Of a stretch of DNA of 64,000 bases, positions 1-9,075 are shown piece after piece. Position 1 is the first letter of the stretch, and the number at the start of each line of letters is the position of its first letter. The DNA lies in the NCBI RefSeq assembly GCF_003403095.1, contig NZ_CP031555.1, positions 3,660,001 through 3,724,000 of the forward strand. Direction: 5' to 3'. The notes below the pieces were generated by a model. That model was given only the letters and a program-made list of their open reading frames with translations, made no database searches and was not told where the DNA came from. The DNA comes from Thalassospira indica. Lineage in GTDB: Bacteria; Pseudomonadota; Alphaproteobacteria; Rhodospirillales; Thalassospiraceae. The translations under genes and the position numbers were made by a program.

Positions 1-2
1 GC

Positions 3-452
3 GTCACCTCGTCAATCGCGCTCTTGACGATTGGCTTTCTCAGCCTGTCGCCAGACATTGCGATTGATATCGCATTGAAGGACCCGGTCGATGATAGCCA
101 GGCCACATTAAGTTCTGAGCAATGTCAGGCCATCATGAACGAACTCAACGCGTTACAGACACAGGAACGGTTGTATCTTGATCCGGATCTGACCCTTGCC
201 CGCATTTCCCGACGCATGAGACGTCCGCTCAAACAGATTTCAATGGCGATCAACACCACGACCGGTGAAAACGTGTCGCGCTATATCAATAAGTACCGGA
301 TTGAGCATGCCTGTCGCATGCTTGACGCGGGGGAAAATGTGACCAACACGATGCTTGAGAGCGGCTTTAACACCAAGTCCAACTTCAATCGTGAATTCCT
401 GCGGATTACAGGCAAAACGCCAAGCCAATGGCAGCAACAAGGTTCCACCTAG
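3..452 (+). CDS. AraC-family transcriptional regulator, C-terminal part (5' end outside window)
   Basis: The reading frame is open to the left edge of the window, so only the C-terminal ~149 residues are present. The last ~100 residues have the two helix-turn-helix layout of AraC/XylS DNA-binding domains, ending with the typical second-helix signature (GFNTKSNFNREF) followed by TGKTPSQWQ. This indicates a DNA-binding activator or repressor. The effector domain lies outside the window, so the ligand and targets cannot be inferred. The TTG at 24 is an internal codon rather than a credible start. The gene is convergent with recA, and a terminator hairpin lies between them. Confidence 0.8.
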   Translation, partial: VTSSIALLTIGFLSLSPDIAIDIALKDPVDDSQATLSSEQCQAIMNELNALQTQERLYLDPDLTLARISRRMRRPLKQISMAINTTTGENVSRYINKYRIEHACRMLDAGENVTNTMLESGFNTKSNFNREFLRITGKTPSQWQQQGST

Positions 453-497
453 CCCCTCAGCCGGAAAACACAAACCGGCAGCGTGAGCAGTAAAGAA

Positions 498-527
498 AAA
501 GGCGGCACCCGTTTTGGCGCCGCCTTT
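498..527 (-). terminator. Rho-independent terminator of recA
   Basis: AAAGGCGGC pairs with GCCGCCTTT around a short loop. On the minus strand the stem is followed by a T-run, about 30 nt after the recA stop. It may also stop transcripts arriving from the convergent AraC-type gene. Confidence 0.75.
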
Positions 528-554
528 TGCAATCAGTTGGAATGATCAATCAGA

Positions 555-1589
555 TCAATCGTCGTTGACCGGTTCGTCTTCGCTCATATTGGTCATGGCT
601 TCGGCGATCAGACCGGCACTCTCGCGAATGCTGTTTTCGATCTCCTTGGTCATTTCCGGGTTCTCGCGCAGGAAGCTCTTGGCGTTCTCGCGGCCCTGAC
701 CGATACGGGTCGAGTTATAGGAGAACCAGGAACCGGATTTCTCGACGATGCCGGCCTTGACGCCAAGATCAAGGATTTCACCCATCTTGGAAATGCCTTC
801 GCCATACATGATGTCGAATTCGACCTGCTTGAACGGCGGGGCCATCTTGTTTTTGACGACCTTGACACGCGTCTGGTTACCAACGACTTCGTCGCGGTCC
901 TTGATCTGACCGATACGACGGATATCCAAACGGACCGAGGCATAGAATTTAAGCGCGTTACCACCGGTGGTGGTTTCCGGGCTGCCGAACATCACACCGA
1001 TCTTCATACGGATCTGGTTGATGAAGATGACCATGCAGTTCGAACGCGAGACCGAGCTCGTCAGTTTACGCAGTGCCTGGCTCATCAGGCGGGCCTGCAG
1101 ACCAACGTGCGTATCGCCCATCTCACCTTCAAGTTCGGCGCGCGGGACAAGGGCAGCAACCGAATCGACGACCAGAACATCAATCGCGCCAGAACGCACC
1201 AGCGTATCGGCGATTTCAAGGGCCTGTTCACCGGCATCAGGCTGGGAAATCAGGAGTTCGTCGGTATTCACGCCAAGCTTGCGGGCATATCCCGGGTCAA
1301 GCGCATGTTCGGCATCGACAAACGCACAGGTGCCGCCAAGCTTCTGGGCTTCGGCAACCGTGTGCAACGCCAGCGTGGTTTTACCCGAACTTTCCGGACC
1401 ATAGATTTCGACGATACGGCCACGTGGCAGACCGCCAATGCCCAGTCCGATATCAAGACCGAGCGAACCGGTTGAAATGGCTGAGATATCAACGGCGCTT
1501 TCCCGCTGACCCAGCTTCATAATCGAACCTTTGCCAAATGCCCGTTCGATCTGCCCAAGGGCGGCTTCGAGTGCCTTCTGCTTATCCAT
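555..1589 (-). CDS. recA: Recombinase RecA
   Basis: 344 residues, a usual RecA length. It forms ATP-dependent filaments on single-stranded DNA, carries out strand exchange, and triggers LexA self-cleavage. Visible signatures are the N-terminal [17 protein letters not shown], the Walker [10 protein letters not shown], the Walker B stretch [14 protein letters not shown] segment ([10 protein letters not shown]), and the loop containing [10 protein letters not shown]. The C-terminus is acidic (SEDEPVNDD), as in other RecA proteins. The ATG at 1589 was chosen because an AAGGAT Shine-Dalgarno sequence precedes it. An in-frame upstream ATG at 1628 would add 13 residues that are atypical for the family. 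A LexA-type box lies about 180 nt upstream. Confidence 0.98.
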   Translation of the reverse strand: MDKQKALEAALGQIERAFGKGSIMKLGQRESAVDISAISTGSLGLDIGLGIGGLPRGRIVEIYGPESSGKTTLALHTVAEAQKLGGTCAFVDAEHALDPGYARKLGVNTDELLISQPDAGEQALEIADTLVRSGAIDVLVVDSVAALVPRAELEGEMGDTHVGLQARLMSQALRKLTSSVSRSNCMVIFINQIRMKIGVMFGSPETTTGGNALKFYASVRLDIRRIGQIKDRDEVVGNQTRVKVVKNKMAPPFKQVEFDIMYGEGISKMGEILDLGVKAGIVEKSGSWFSYNSTRIGQGRENAKSFLRENPEMTKEIENSIRESAGLIAEAMTNMSEDEPVNDD

Positions 1590-1913
1590 AGTATCCTTAT
1601 CCACCAAATGCAGCGCGGTCTGAATCATTGCTCGAACTCTCTTATTCCACAGGGCCGGGTTGGATGCAACGCAGGCGGTTCCCCGGACCTATAATGCGGA
1701 ACGCCACCGCTAGACTGTTTTGCCTGTTGCCGCAGCCTGCCACTGCGTTCTTATCGACAAAACAACTGAGAACATAATGCGAACACTCTCATAAAAATTC
1801 GGATGTTGCAAGTTTGTTCTCATTGCGTCGAGCAGAACTTTCAGAGAACAGACGCATCAATCGCCCGCCCGACAACAGCGGGACGTGCGGTTAGTGACGG
1901 TTTGGCAATGCTA
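1590..1913. other. Intergenic region recA / nikR with SOS box
   Basis: About 320 nt without a convincing gene. It holds the recA leader and a LexA-type direct repeat at 1770-1784. Nothing else recognisable was seen. The short reading frames here are shadows of nikR. Confidence 0.6.
1770..1784 (-). promoter_or_regulatory. LexA (SOS) box upstream of recA
   Basis: The sequence reads GAAC-N7-GAAC on the plus strand, which is GTTC-N7-GTTC toward recA. This direct repeat is the known LexA operator type of alphaproteobacteria. The match is exact and lies in the recA upstream region. Confidence 0.8.
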
Positions 1914-2393
1914 TCAGGTGGTGATTTTAAGATGTTCGTGCTTGTGCGCATGTCCATGATGATCATCGCCATGATGATGGCTTTCGACATGCAGTTCGCC
2001 GGGCACGGTATAAAGCTGCCCGTGGCGGACACCGGGCTGTGCCAGCACCTTGTCGGCAAAGGCACGGATTTCCGAAAGCCGCCCAAGCAATGTCACGCTT
2101 TCAAGGCAGGTATCATGATCGATATGGAAATGCACCGTGGAGACCGTCAGATTGTGGTGTTCGTGCTGGGTGCTCATCAGGCGTGATGCCAGCATGCGTT
2201 CTTCGTGATCATAGACATAGTTCAGAACTGCAATCCCGACCCCGTCGGCATTGTCTTCGAGCTTGGTATTCTGAAGCTTTTCACGGATCAGATCGCGAAA
2301 TCCCTCGGACCGGTTGGTATAGCCCCGGTGATCAAGAAACGCGTCAAACGCCTCCATCAGATCGTCTTCAATCGATACGGTCACGCGGGTCAT
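1914..2393 (-). CDS. nikR: Nickel-responsive transcriptional regulator NikR
   Basis: 159 residues. An N-terminal ribbon-helix-helix DNA-binding domain (MTRVTVSIEDDL...) is followed by an ACT-like nickel-binding domain. The high-affinity Ni(II) ligands of the family are present as His77, His88, His90 and Cys96 (E. coli numbering 76/87/89/95). The C-terminus carries an additional histidine-rich tail (HHHGDDHHGHAHKHEH), which could be a second low-affinity metal-binding segment. The gene is divergent from the nikK/nikL-like genes, so it probably controls them from the shared 105-nt intergenic region when nickel is replete. Confidence 0.95.
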   Translation of the reverse strand: MTRVTVSIEDDLMEAFDAFLDHRGYTNRSEGFRDLIREKLQNTKLEDNADGVGIAVLNYVYDHEERMLASRLMSTQHEHHNLTVSTVHFHIDHDTCLESVTLLGRLSEIRAFADKVLAQPGVRHGQLYTVPGELHVESHHHGDDHHGHAHKHEHLKITT

Positions 2394-2426
2394 TTTGACT
2401 ACCTCTCACAATCAACGGCTTCACGA

Positions 2427-2454
2427 GTATGATCTTTTTTGAAAAGTTCACATC
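2427..2454. promoter_or_regulatory. Possible NikR operator
   Basis: A GTATGA half-site, identical to the E. coli NikR half-site, lies in the nikR/nikK divergent region. The expected second half (TCATAC, 16 nt later) is poorly matched (CACATC, or TCACAT at spacing 15). This is a weak candidate supported mainly by its position. Confidence 0.35.
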
Positions 2455-2498
2455 CGCTCATGGTTCTTCCATAAAAACAATTTCCCAAAGGAACGCAA

Positions 2499-3287
2499 AT
2501 GTTTCAACCAAAGTTCGCAGCAAGCATGGTAATTGGTGCCGCAACGCTTCTGATCGGCCTGTCGGCAAACGCCCATGAATTCATCGCAAGCCAATCGCCT
2601 GCAACGGCGAAGCCGGGCGAGAACGCGACACTTATCCTTGATTCGACCCATCAGTTCGGCCTTCCCGAAGAAGCAGAAGGCGAAAAAGATGTCCGTGCCA
2701 CGCTGATTACCACAGATGGCAAGAACGACATTGCGATTTCCGTCAATGACGATGCCCCCAATCTGATCGGCACGTTTGAGATCCCGGAAAATGCAGCCTG
2801 GGCTTCGGCACACCGCTTGGGTGTTGTCTGGTCTCAAACGCCTGATGGCTGGCAGGCAGGCGGTGCCGACCAACATCCCGACGCCCTTGCATCGACCCGC
2901 TATGAAAAGTTTGCCAAGCTTCTGGTTGGCGGCGAAAGCACAAGTGATTTTGTCACCACACCGATTGGCGACACGCTTGAAATCGTTCCGCTGAGCGATC
3001 CGCGCGACACCAAAATTGGCGATGATGCCGAGTTCCAGATTCTTCTGAATGGTCAGCCTTTGACGACGTCGGTTCTGGCAACCTATGCCGGATTTACCGA
3101 AACACCATCATCCTGGGCCTATGCCACCGAAACGCTGAGCACCGAAAATGGCAGCGGCATCGCCAAGGTCCGGGTTTCCGCGCCGGGTTTGTGGATTGTA
3201 CGTGTTGCCGCTGACTTGCCCGATGCCGAAGAAGGCGTTGGCAACCATAACATTCGCGCCACCCTGTCCTTTGCCGTCGATAAATGA
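2499..3287 (+). CDS. Periplasmic DUF4198-family protein, NikK-like
   Basis: 262 residues with an N-terminal signal peptide that would be cleaved after SANA, giving a mature protein beginning HEF. The body resembles DUF4198-type beta-sandwich proteins, described as accessory components (NikK) of ECF-type nickel transporters. The mature N-terminal His may act as a metal ligand, as proposed for that group. An AAAGGAA ribosome site precedes ATG 2499. The stop overlaps the start of the next gene (ATGA), so the two are translationally coupled. No transporter membrane or ATPase subunit (NikM/Q/O) is present nearby. A nickel role rests on the DUF4198 family and the divergent nikR. Confidence 0.7.
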   Translation: MFQPKFAASMVIGAATLLIGLSANAHEFIASQSPATAKPGENATLILDSTHQFGLPEEAEGEKDVRATLITTDGKNDIAISVNDDAPNLIGTFEIPENAAWASAHRLGVVWSQTPDGWQAGGADQHPDALASTRYEKFAKLLVGGESTSDFVTTPIGDTLEIVPLSDPRDTKIGDDAEFQILLNGQPLTTSVLATYAGFTETPSSWAYATETLSTENGSGIAKVRVSAPGLWIVRVAADLPDAEEGVGNHNIRATLSFAVDK

Positions 3288-3838
3288 TGATGGCACGGAC
3301 CGCTTTTTACCAATTGTCCGTTCTGATGGCCCTGCTGATTGCAGGGCCATTGGCCACATCTGTCCCGGCGTTTGCACATGGTGCCGGTTGGCAGATTGAG
3401 GACACCGGTAACACCAAAACCTATCGCTTCGGATATACCGACGGCTCCCCCATGGCCTTTGCCGAGGTTGTTGTCACAACCAAGGACGGCAAGGTCTGGC
3501 AAAAGGCGCGCACGGACCGGATCGGTCAGTTTTCCCTTGGACTTGGCGGCACACCGGTACCCGATGCGCCAAGTGAACTCCACATCAAGGTGGCCGATGG
3601 CATGGGGCATGTTGTGCAATTGACCTATCAGCCAACCGATACCACCGCCGACACAGTCACGCCGGGGGGCGGACAGACAGCTGCTGTGTCGTCAGTAACG
3701 GCCATACAAGGTACACCCGCATTGTTTGATTTGCCGATTTGGGCAAGCATCCTGTTTGGCTGCAGCATCCTCACGAACCTGTTTGGCGGGCTTTTGCTTT
3801 GGCAGCGTCGCCAGATGGCTCGGAAACAGTCGAACTGA
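3284..3838 (+). CDS. Membrane-anchored nickel accessory protein, NikL-like
   Basis: 184 residues: a signal peptide ending near AFA, a mature N-terminus HGAGW, a carboxypeptidase-regulatory-like beta domain (about 28-110), a Thr/Gly-rich linker, and one C-terminal transmembrane helix (about 148-170) with a basic end. This layout matches NikL-type proteins found with NikK. Three consecutive ATG codons (3284, 3287, 3290) are possible starts, and the first overlaps the stop of the upstream gene. The function is inferred from architecture and from the neighbouring nikR and DUF4198 genes. The stop codon directly abuts the stop of the convergent transporter gene. Confidence 0.6.
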   Translation: MMMARTAFYQLSVLMALLIAGPLATSVPAFAHGAGWQIEDTGNTKTYRFGYTDGSPMAFAEVVVTTKDGKVWQKARTDRIGQFSLGLGGTPVPDAPSELHIKVADGMGHVVQLTYQPTDTTADTVTPGGGQTAAVSSVTAIQGTPALFDLPIWASILFGCSILTNLFGGLLLWQRRQMARKQSN

Positions 3839-4738
3839 TCAGTGCATGAACAGCAAGGTCACCCCGCCAAAGGCAAGGCAGGTTCCGATTACGGCCTGAA
3901 TACCAACCGGCTTGCGCAGGATCAGGCCTTCATAAACGATCAGAATAACCGGCGGCAGCGCCATCAGGGTTGAGGCAATCCCGACATTCGCATTTTGAAC
4001 CGCCAGCATTGAAAGCCACACACCGATTGCGGGGCCGATAAGCGCGCCTAGCAACAGCCATTTGCCAACATCCGGCGCGATACAGGCCGTAACAGTCCGC
4101 CGCACCCGGCCAAGAATGACCGCCAGTCCCCACATGGCAATCACGGCGACCAACGTTCTGATCCAGGTAGCGGAAAGCGCGGAATAACCATCAATCAGGG
4201 CATATTTCGCCGTGATCAGATTGGCAACCTGACCGACCGCGCCGCCAAAACCAAACAGAATGCCAATGGCGTAATTGCGTCCCTCAAGCCCGATCGGGCG
4301 GCCCTTTTTGCCAAGAATGACAATCAAAACACCACCCACCCCACAGGCAATACCGGTGATTTCAATCGGGCGCAGCGTTTCATCAAACAGGACCCAGGCC
4401 AGAACCGCGCCCATGATCGGAACGGTCGACATCAACAACATCGAAAGCCGCGCACCGATCAGAACAAAAGCCTGAAACAACATTGCATCGCCAATCACCA
4501 GCCCCAGCACCGACGAAAGTGACAACCAGCCAAGCTGTTCCCACGTCACGGCATTCGGCCATGGCTGGCCCTGAAGGATCCAATGCAAAATGGTCAGACA
4601 AAAGATCGAACATGCCAGACGCCCGCGATTGACCGTCTGCGCCCCTGCCTTGCCGCCGATATTGGAAAAGATCATGCTGGAACTCGCCCAACAGAGCGCA
4701 GCAGTAAAGGCAGCAGCTTCGCCAAAAAGGGAAATCAT
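3839..4738 (-). CDS. EamA/DMT-family transporter
   Basis: 299 residues, almost entirely hydrophobic, with about ten predicted transmembrane helices arranged as two EamA repeats (about 5-135 and 150-295). Members of the drug/metabolite transporter superfamily export or import small metabolites across the inner membrane, and the substrate cannot be read from sequence. The gene is convergent with the nikL-like gene with no intervening base between the two stop codons. Nothing links it functionally to its neighbours. Confidence 0.85.
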   Translation of the reverse strand: MISLFGEAAAFTAALCWASSSMIFSNIGGKAGAQTVNRGRLACSIFCLTILHWILQGQPWPNAVTWEQLGWLSLSSVLGLVIGDAMLFQAFVLIGARLSMLLMSTVPIMGAVLAWVLFDETLRPIEITGIACGVGGVLIVILGKKGRPIGLEGRNYAIGILFGFGGAVGQVANLITAKYALIDGYSALSATWIRTLVAVIAMWGLAVILGRVRRTVTACIAPDVGKWLLLGALIGPAIGVWLSMLAVQNANVGIASTLMALPPVILIVYEGLILRKPVGIQAVIGTCLAFGGVTLLFMH

Positions 4739-4939
4739 GAGGGCGCGTTTCCGAAAGGGTTTGGTTATTCAACCGTGATGCCGGTTGTGTTGGCGGGTCG
4801 TAATGGGGCAACCCTGCCTGTCATAAACCGTAAATTGTCGGAAGTTGGCAATTGCTTTTATTGCATGACGGTTTGACGGCTCACGCGTCAGAGCCAGATG
4901 GACAGCTTCGATAGATTTTGGGCCCGAAAAGCCGGTTGA

Positions 4940-5665
4940 TCACGATTTGGTTTCCGGGCCAGTCATATCAATAGCTGCGCGGAAGATATCGGTGCCGCGA
5001 TTGAATTGCGGCAACAGGGCCTCGTATTCCTTGCGCAGCCAGCTATAGGTCGTAAGGGTTTCCAGTTCGATGGTGCGATAGCCTTCCGGCACGCCTTCGG
5101 TCTGATTAAGCGAGAAGTCGTCAATCAACAGACCATCCAGCCGCCCAAGACGGAGCATGCGCAACATCATCCCGGCACCCCCGGGCACGGTGACGATATC
5201 GGCAAGACCGACCAGTTCCTGTTTGCCATGGTCATCGCCCAGCCAAACGCCGATTTCCTTGTTTTTAAGATCATTGAGTGATTTCACGGTGTCGTCAGCC
5301 GTGATCAAAAGGCTTTTGGGACGTCCAACAACCACCGCCCCGGAAACAAGCGGCACACCAGCCGATTGTCGAATGGTTTCGCCACTGGCAAAGACACCAT
5401 CGATTTCGCCGCGTTTAAGCGAAACAGCGGTGCGTTTGTTTGGCAGCCAGACTGGCTGCACACATAACCCGGCCTCTGCCATAGCGGCACGGTACCGCTC
5501 GGCAGAGCGGACATGATCGGCCATTTCCGGCAAGGCAATCTTGAGACAGACTTCTTCGTCTGCCTTTGCCGAGGGCAACAATTCAAATGACAGGAAAAGT
5601 GCTGCCAGAAAAATGACAGCGAACATACACGATCGAACGATCGCATTGGGCTTGCGAAGCACCAT
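4940..5665 (-). CDS. Periplasmic solute-binding-like protein, paralogue 1
   Basis: 241 residues with a signal peptide (cleavage near SAKA-D) and a type-II periplasmic binding fold like family-3 solute-binding proteins (SBP_bac_3). Shared with the next two genes are Cys-Leu-x-Ile-Ala near the mature N-terminus, GLCV about 30 residues later (a likely disulfide pair), DGVFA, GVWLG and RLDGLL. No permease or ATPase is adjacent, so it may serve an orphan or sensory role. ATG 5665 is preceded by CTTTGGGGGT, a leader also found before paralogue 3. The ligand is unknown. Confidence 0.75.
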   Translation of the reverse strand: MVLRKPNAIVRSCMFAVIFLAALFLSFELLPSAKADEEVCLKIALPEMADHVRSAERYRAAMAEAGLCVQPVWLPNKRTAVSLKRGEIDGVFASGETIRQSAGVPLVSGAVVVGRPKSLLITADDTVKSLNDLKNKEIGVWLGDDHGKQELVGLADIVTVPGGAGMMLRMLRLGRLDGLLIDDFSLNQTEGVPEGYRTIELETLTTYSWLRKEYEALLPQFNRGTDIFRAAIDMTGPETKS

Positions 5666-5991
5666 AGTATCACCCCCAAAGCAACATCTTCCCGGTGATA
5701 GCGGGACATGTTGCGAGCCTACCTGATCTGCCCGCCGTCATTGTCTGCGGTCGGGTCATTTTCATTGTTCTTTGGTTTCGGCTTTTGCCGTTAGGGAAAA
5801 CTATACGTGCAATCCAAAAGCGCGTGCAAGCACCTGTTTGCCAACCGTCTAAGGCAAACGTATAGGTCGCAGTGCAGCATTATGCGCCAGAATCAAAGCC
5901 AAGCTGACGGGGTGTCAGAGCCAATTTGACCGTGCATTGAAGCACACAACCGCAAAGGCGGAAACGCTTTTGGCCCAAAGTGTGATGCGGC
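5666..5991. other. Intergenic region between solute-binding paralogues 1 and 2
   Basis: About 325 nt without a gene. It contains a hairpin GTTTGCC/GGCAAAC (5836-5859) nested inside a wider inverted repeat CTATACGT (5801-5808) / ACGTATAG (5858-5865, overlapping the inner arm by two bases). There is no T-run, so it is not a clear terminator. It lies downstream of paralogue 2 and upstream of paralogue 1. Confidence 0.5.
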
Positions 5992-6711
5992 TCAGGAGGG
6001 GTCCTTGCGGAAGGCCGCTATCTTTTCCCGGAAGCGCACGGTGCCAATATCAAATTTCGCCATCTGTTCGGCATGTTCGGCCCGAAGGAAGCTATAGACG
6101 GCGAGATTGGCAACAGGGATCGCAACGAACCCTTCCGGCGCACCACTCTGGCTGCGCAATGAATAGTCATTAAGCAAAATGCCATCCAGACGCCCTTTCA
6201 CAAGCATCTCCATCATCAACTCCGGTCCACCGGCGACGGGCACAACGTGGTCATAATGTTCAAGCAGCTTTTCTGACCAGCCTGTTCCCAACCAGACACC
6301 GATCTGCTCGGACGTCAGCTCTGACAGGGTTTTGGGCCCATCCTTTTTAACGACAAACATACCATCGGGTTTCCCCAAAATGACACTGCCGCGGATCACA
6401 GGCGTTTCGGTCGTCTTCCCATATGTTTCAAGCATGGCAAAGACGCCATCAATCTGTTTATGGCGCATTGCCATGAATGTTCGCGCATGGGGCATCAAAA
6501 CAGGTTCGACACAAAGACCGGCATCATTCATTGCCGCCTGATAAATGTCGTGTCCGGTATCGCCAATTGTGGCTTCGGGGATGGCAATGCGCAGGCATGG
6601 CTGCTTTGCCTTTGCGCTTGGAAACAGGGTAAAGGAAAGGAAAAGAGCTACAATACAAATCGTTGCAAACACACAGGACCTGACGTACCTGTGAAATTGA
6701 AAACGCACCAT
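5992..6711 (-). CDS. Periplasmic solute-binding-like protein, paralogue 2
   Basis: 239 residues from ATG 6711, chosen because GGGAG lies 8 nt upstream; an in-frame ATG at 6729 lacks a ribosome site. The signal peptide ends near SAKA. The fold and motifs match paralogue 1: CLRIAIPE, GLCVEPV, DGVFA, GVWLG, RLDGILLNDYSL. The signal peptides of the three paralogues are themselves similar (SCxFA...LSF...PSAKA), which suggests recent tandem duplication. The ligand is unknown and no transport partner is adjacent. Confidence 0.75.
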   Translation of the reverse strand: MVRFQFHRYVRSCVFATICIVALFLSFTLFPSAKAKQPCLRIAIPEATIGDTGHDIYQAAMNDAGLCVEPVLMPHARTFMAMRHKQIDGVFAMLETYGKTTETPVIRGSVILGKPDGMFVVKKDGPKTLSELTSEQIGVWLGTGWSEKLLEHYDHVVPVAGGPELMMEMLVKGRLDGILLNDYSLRSQSGAPEGFVAIPVANLAVYSFLRAEHAEQMAKFDIGTVRFREKIAAFRKDPS

Positions 6712-6878
6712 CTCAGACTCCCACGGCACCGAACGGTTGTTGAGTGACCGTATCCCGGGAAATTCTCCTTGCAGTTGGCCTACAATTGTAATTTTTTCGG
6801 AGCGTTATGGCCCACTGTTGCAGACGATATCTTCAAACCTGCCAATTGGCTAGGACAAGTTATTTGTTTTCTGTAGTT

Positions 6879-7616
6879 TCAATTCGGAGGCGCCGCCTTA
6901 TCGCAACAGGATATCGTGATACCAAGTTTTGCAAGAAAGGCGCGCGTGGCGCGGTCAAATTGCGGTTTGATGTCGGCAAACTCGGCTTTCAGCCAGCTAT
7001 GCACATCAAAATGATCAACCTCAACCGCCTTGTATCCGTCGGGCACACCGCCCGCAAGACCAAGCGAATAGGCATCAGCCAGCATGGCATCAATGCGCCC
7101 TTCGGCCAGCATTTCCTTTAACATCGCCGTACCGCGCGGTACCCTGATCACGTTGGCGTATTGCTCAACAAGCTTGGTGCACCAGGTCGCGCCAAGCGGC
7201 ACACCGACCACTTCGGTGGTAAGATCGGCGATCTTATTTACCGGCCCCTCTCGCACCACCAGATATCCTGCCAGCGAACCAAGAAGAACGTCGCCGGAAA
7301 CCAGCGGCAGGTTTACAAGCTCCGGCAGGTCATCGCGTGCTGCAAAAACACCATCAAGCCGCCCGGAACGCAGTGCGACAACCGCGCGTGTTTGCGGCAA
7401 TGCCACAGGTGATACACATAACCCCTCATCTTTCATCACCTGACGATAAAGATCGAGTTTTTGCGGACTGGATTGGAGTTCAGGCATGGCGATACGAAGG
7501 CATTCCTCATCCGCCTTGGCAGACGACAACACCCCGAAAGACAGCACAGCAGCCATAAAACATATCGTTGCAAAAACACAGGCTGTGGCAAAGCTGTGCT
7601 TTGAAGTGCGCGCCAT
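6879..7616 (-). CDS. Periplasmic solute-binding-like protein, paralogue 3
   Basis: 245 residues from ATG 7616. This start is preferred over in-frame upstream ATGs because the CTTTGGGGGT leader seen before paralogue 1 precedes it. The signal peptide ends near SAKA-D. Motifs CLRIAMPE, GLCVSPV, DGVFA, GVPLG and RIDAML follow the family pattern, with GVWLG changed to GVPLG and the DGLL Gly changed to Ala. The C-terminal ~10 residues, including a Cys-Cys pair (ISCCDKAAPPN), are unlike the other two copies. It is probably the first gene of the group of three. Confidence 0.72.
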   Translation of the reverse strand: MARTSKHSFATACVFATICFMAAVLSFGVLSSAKADEECLRIAMPELQSSPQKLDLYRQVMKDEGLCVSPVALPQTRAVVALRSGRLDGVFAARDDLPELVNLPLVSGDVLLGSLAGYLVVREGPVNKIADLTTEVVGVPLGATWCTKLVEQYANVIRVPRGTAMLKEMLAEGRIDAMLADAYSLGLAGGVPDGYKAVEVDHFDVHSWLKAEFADIKPQFDRATRAFLAKLGITISCCDKAAPPN

Positions 7617-8090
7617 ACTTACCCCCAAAGGCATTCGGTCTGTTCTTTTTCTTTCGTTTCCCGGAATTCTGTTATTTCGAACCACTCAGGAACCTGTTTG
7701 TTTTGGCCATGGCCGTTGCGGCTTTTGCGCTGCATTGCGTCAAACGATACGTTGGAATGCCGGGCTTTACCAGCCGGAATTATGTGGTTATGCGCAGAGG
7801 AAAAAGAAACCCCGGCGCTCTGCAACCTGGCCGTCAGACTTAAGAATTCCATACTATCGGTTTCTTTGCCTCGCTCCTTAAACAGGGTCTGGCACTTGGC
7901 CGCTTGACCATCAACAAATGTTCCAGCATTGCGCGCTTTTGGAACTTGACCAATATGCGGATGGGGCGCACCATCTGCGCGCGGCTGGCCCGGAAATCGG
8001 GAAAGCAGCGCCACCAAGCCACCAAAATTTTAACCGTGCCGCCCTGCATCCCTAATGGATGCACGACGCCCCATATTCCGGACACCCTCA
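7617..8090. other. Divergent intergenic region, nothing recognised
   Basis: About 470 nt between the solute-binding gene and the divergent transporter. Reading frames on both strands have no recognisable family, signal or ribosome site and look spurious. It must contain both promoters, but none could be assigned. Confidence 0.5.
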
Positions 8091-8990
8091 ATGAAACCAG
8101 GGGATATCGCCCGCTACCTGTTCCTTGCCATCGTGTGGGGACTTTCATTCCTCGTTGTTGTTAAAATTGTTGAAGCTTTTGGCTGGGTCGGTGCCGTCAC
8201 CTTCCGCGCCCTGATTGCCGCAGGATCGCTTTACCTTCTTGCCCGGTTATTTCGCCGCAAACTTGATTTTTCTGCTGGCTGGCGCCCCTTTGCCATTGTC
8301 GGTGCCACCACGGTTGCCGGGCAACTGATCGGCCTTTCCTACGCCGCACCGCGGATCGGGACTGCGATGGCCGCCATTTTTGTCGCGGCCATTCCGTTGT
8401 TTTCCATGATCATCAGCCAGCTTTGGGGGCTTGAACGTACCACAAGACAGGGCTTTGCCGGCTTGGTACTTGGCATCAGTGGCATTGTCTTGCTGGTCGG
8501 GTTCCCCGCCGTCCCGGTCACGTTCGAATTTGCCCTTGGCTGTGTGGCATCAATCCTGGCCGCCCTGTGTGCGGCCTTTGGCAGCAACTATGCCAGCCGC
8601 CATCTGCGCAACAGTGGCAATTGGGAAACCACCATCGGGGCGTTTCTGTTTGGTGGATTGATGACCTTGCCGCTGATCTTTGCCGTGCCGCTGGAACGCA
8701 CGCCGGTTGCCATGGACTATCTGTATCTGATCATTGCCGCAGTTTTGATGAGTGTGTGCACCTATATCGCCTATTTCCGACTGGTCGCCTCCATCGGGCC
8801 GACGCGGGCAATCAGTGTTGAGTTTCTGGTCACCGTGATTGCCGTCTTTATCGGTGCGACCGTTCTGGGTGAAAAACTTTCCGCCATGCAGTTCATTGGA
8901 GGGATAACAATCATGGTGGGCTGCGCGCTGGTGCTGAACCTTGTGCCTGCGTGGATGCGTCCGCGTCCGAGCGTCCCTGAAATCCCGTAA
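8091..8990 (+). CDS. EamA/DMT-family transporter
   Basis: 299 residues from ATG 8091, with two EamA repeats and about ten transmembrane helices, beginning with the typical first helix (LFLAIVWGLSFLVVV). The protein ends in a short polar Pro-rich tail. An in-frame ATG at 8055 would add 12 residues, and neither start has a strong ribosome site. The substrate is unknown. It belongs to the same superfamily as the transporter at 3839-4738 but is clearly a different subgroup. Confidence 0.82.
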   Translation: MKPGDIARYLFLAIVWGLSFLVVVKIVEAFGWVGAVTFRALIAAGSLYLLARLFRRKLDFSAGWRPFAIVGATTVAGQLIGLSYAAPRIGTAMAAIFVAAIPLFSMIISQLWGLERTTRQGFAGLVLGISGIVLLVGFPAVPVTFEFALGCVASILAALCAAFGSNYASRHLRNSGNWETTIGAFLFGGLMTLPLIFAVPLERTPVAMDYLYLIIAAVLMSVCTYIAYFRLVASIGPTRAISVEFLVTVIAVFIGATVLGEKLSAMQFIGGITIMVGCALVLNLVPAWMRPRPSVPEIP

Positions 8991-9075
8991 GCCACGCGGA
9001 CCACATCCGCCAAGGAACAAGCAGGCCTGTGAGAAGTTAGACTAGATAGTCCTCTCTGATCACGGAAAGCAGCGC

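Noticed and set aside
7619..8017. 132-residue minus-strand frame upstream of the third solute-binding gene
   Set aside because: No family features or ribosome site, and it occupies the divergent promoter region.
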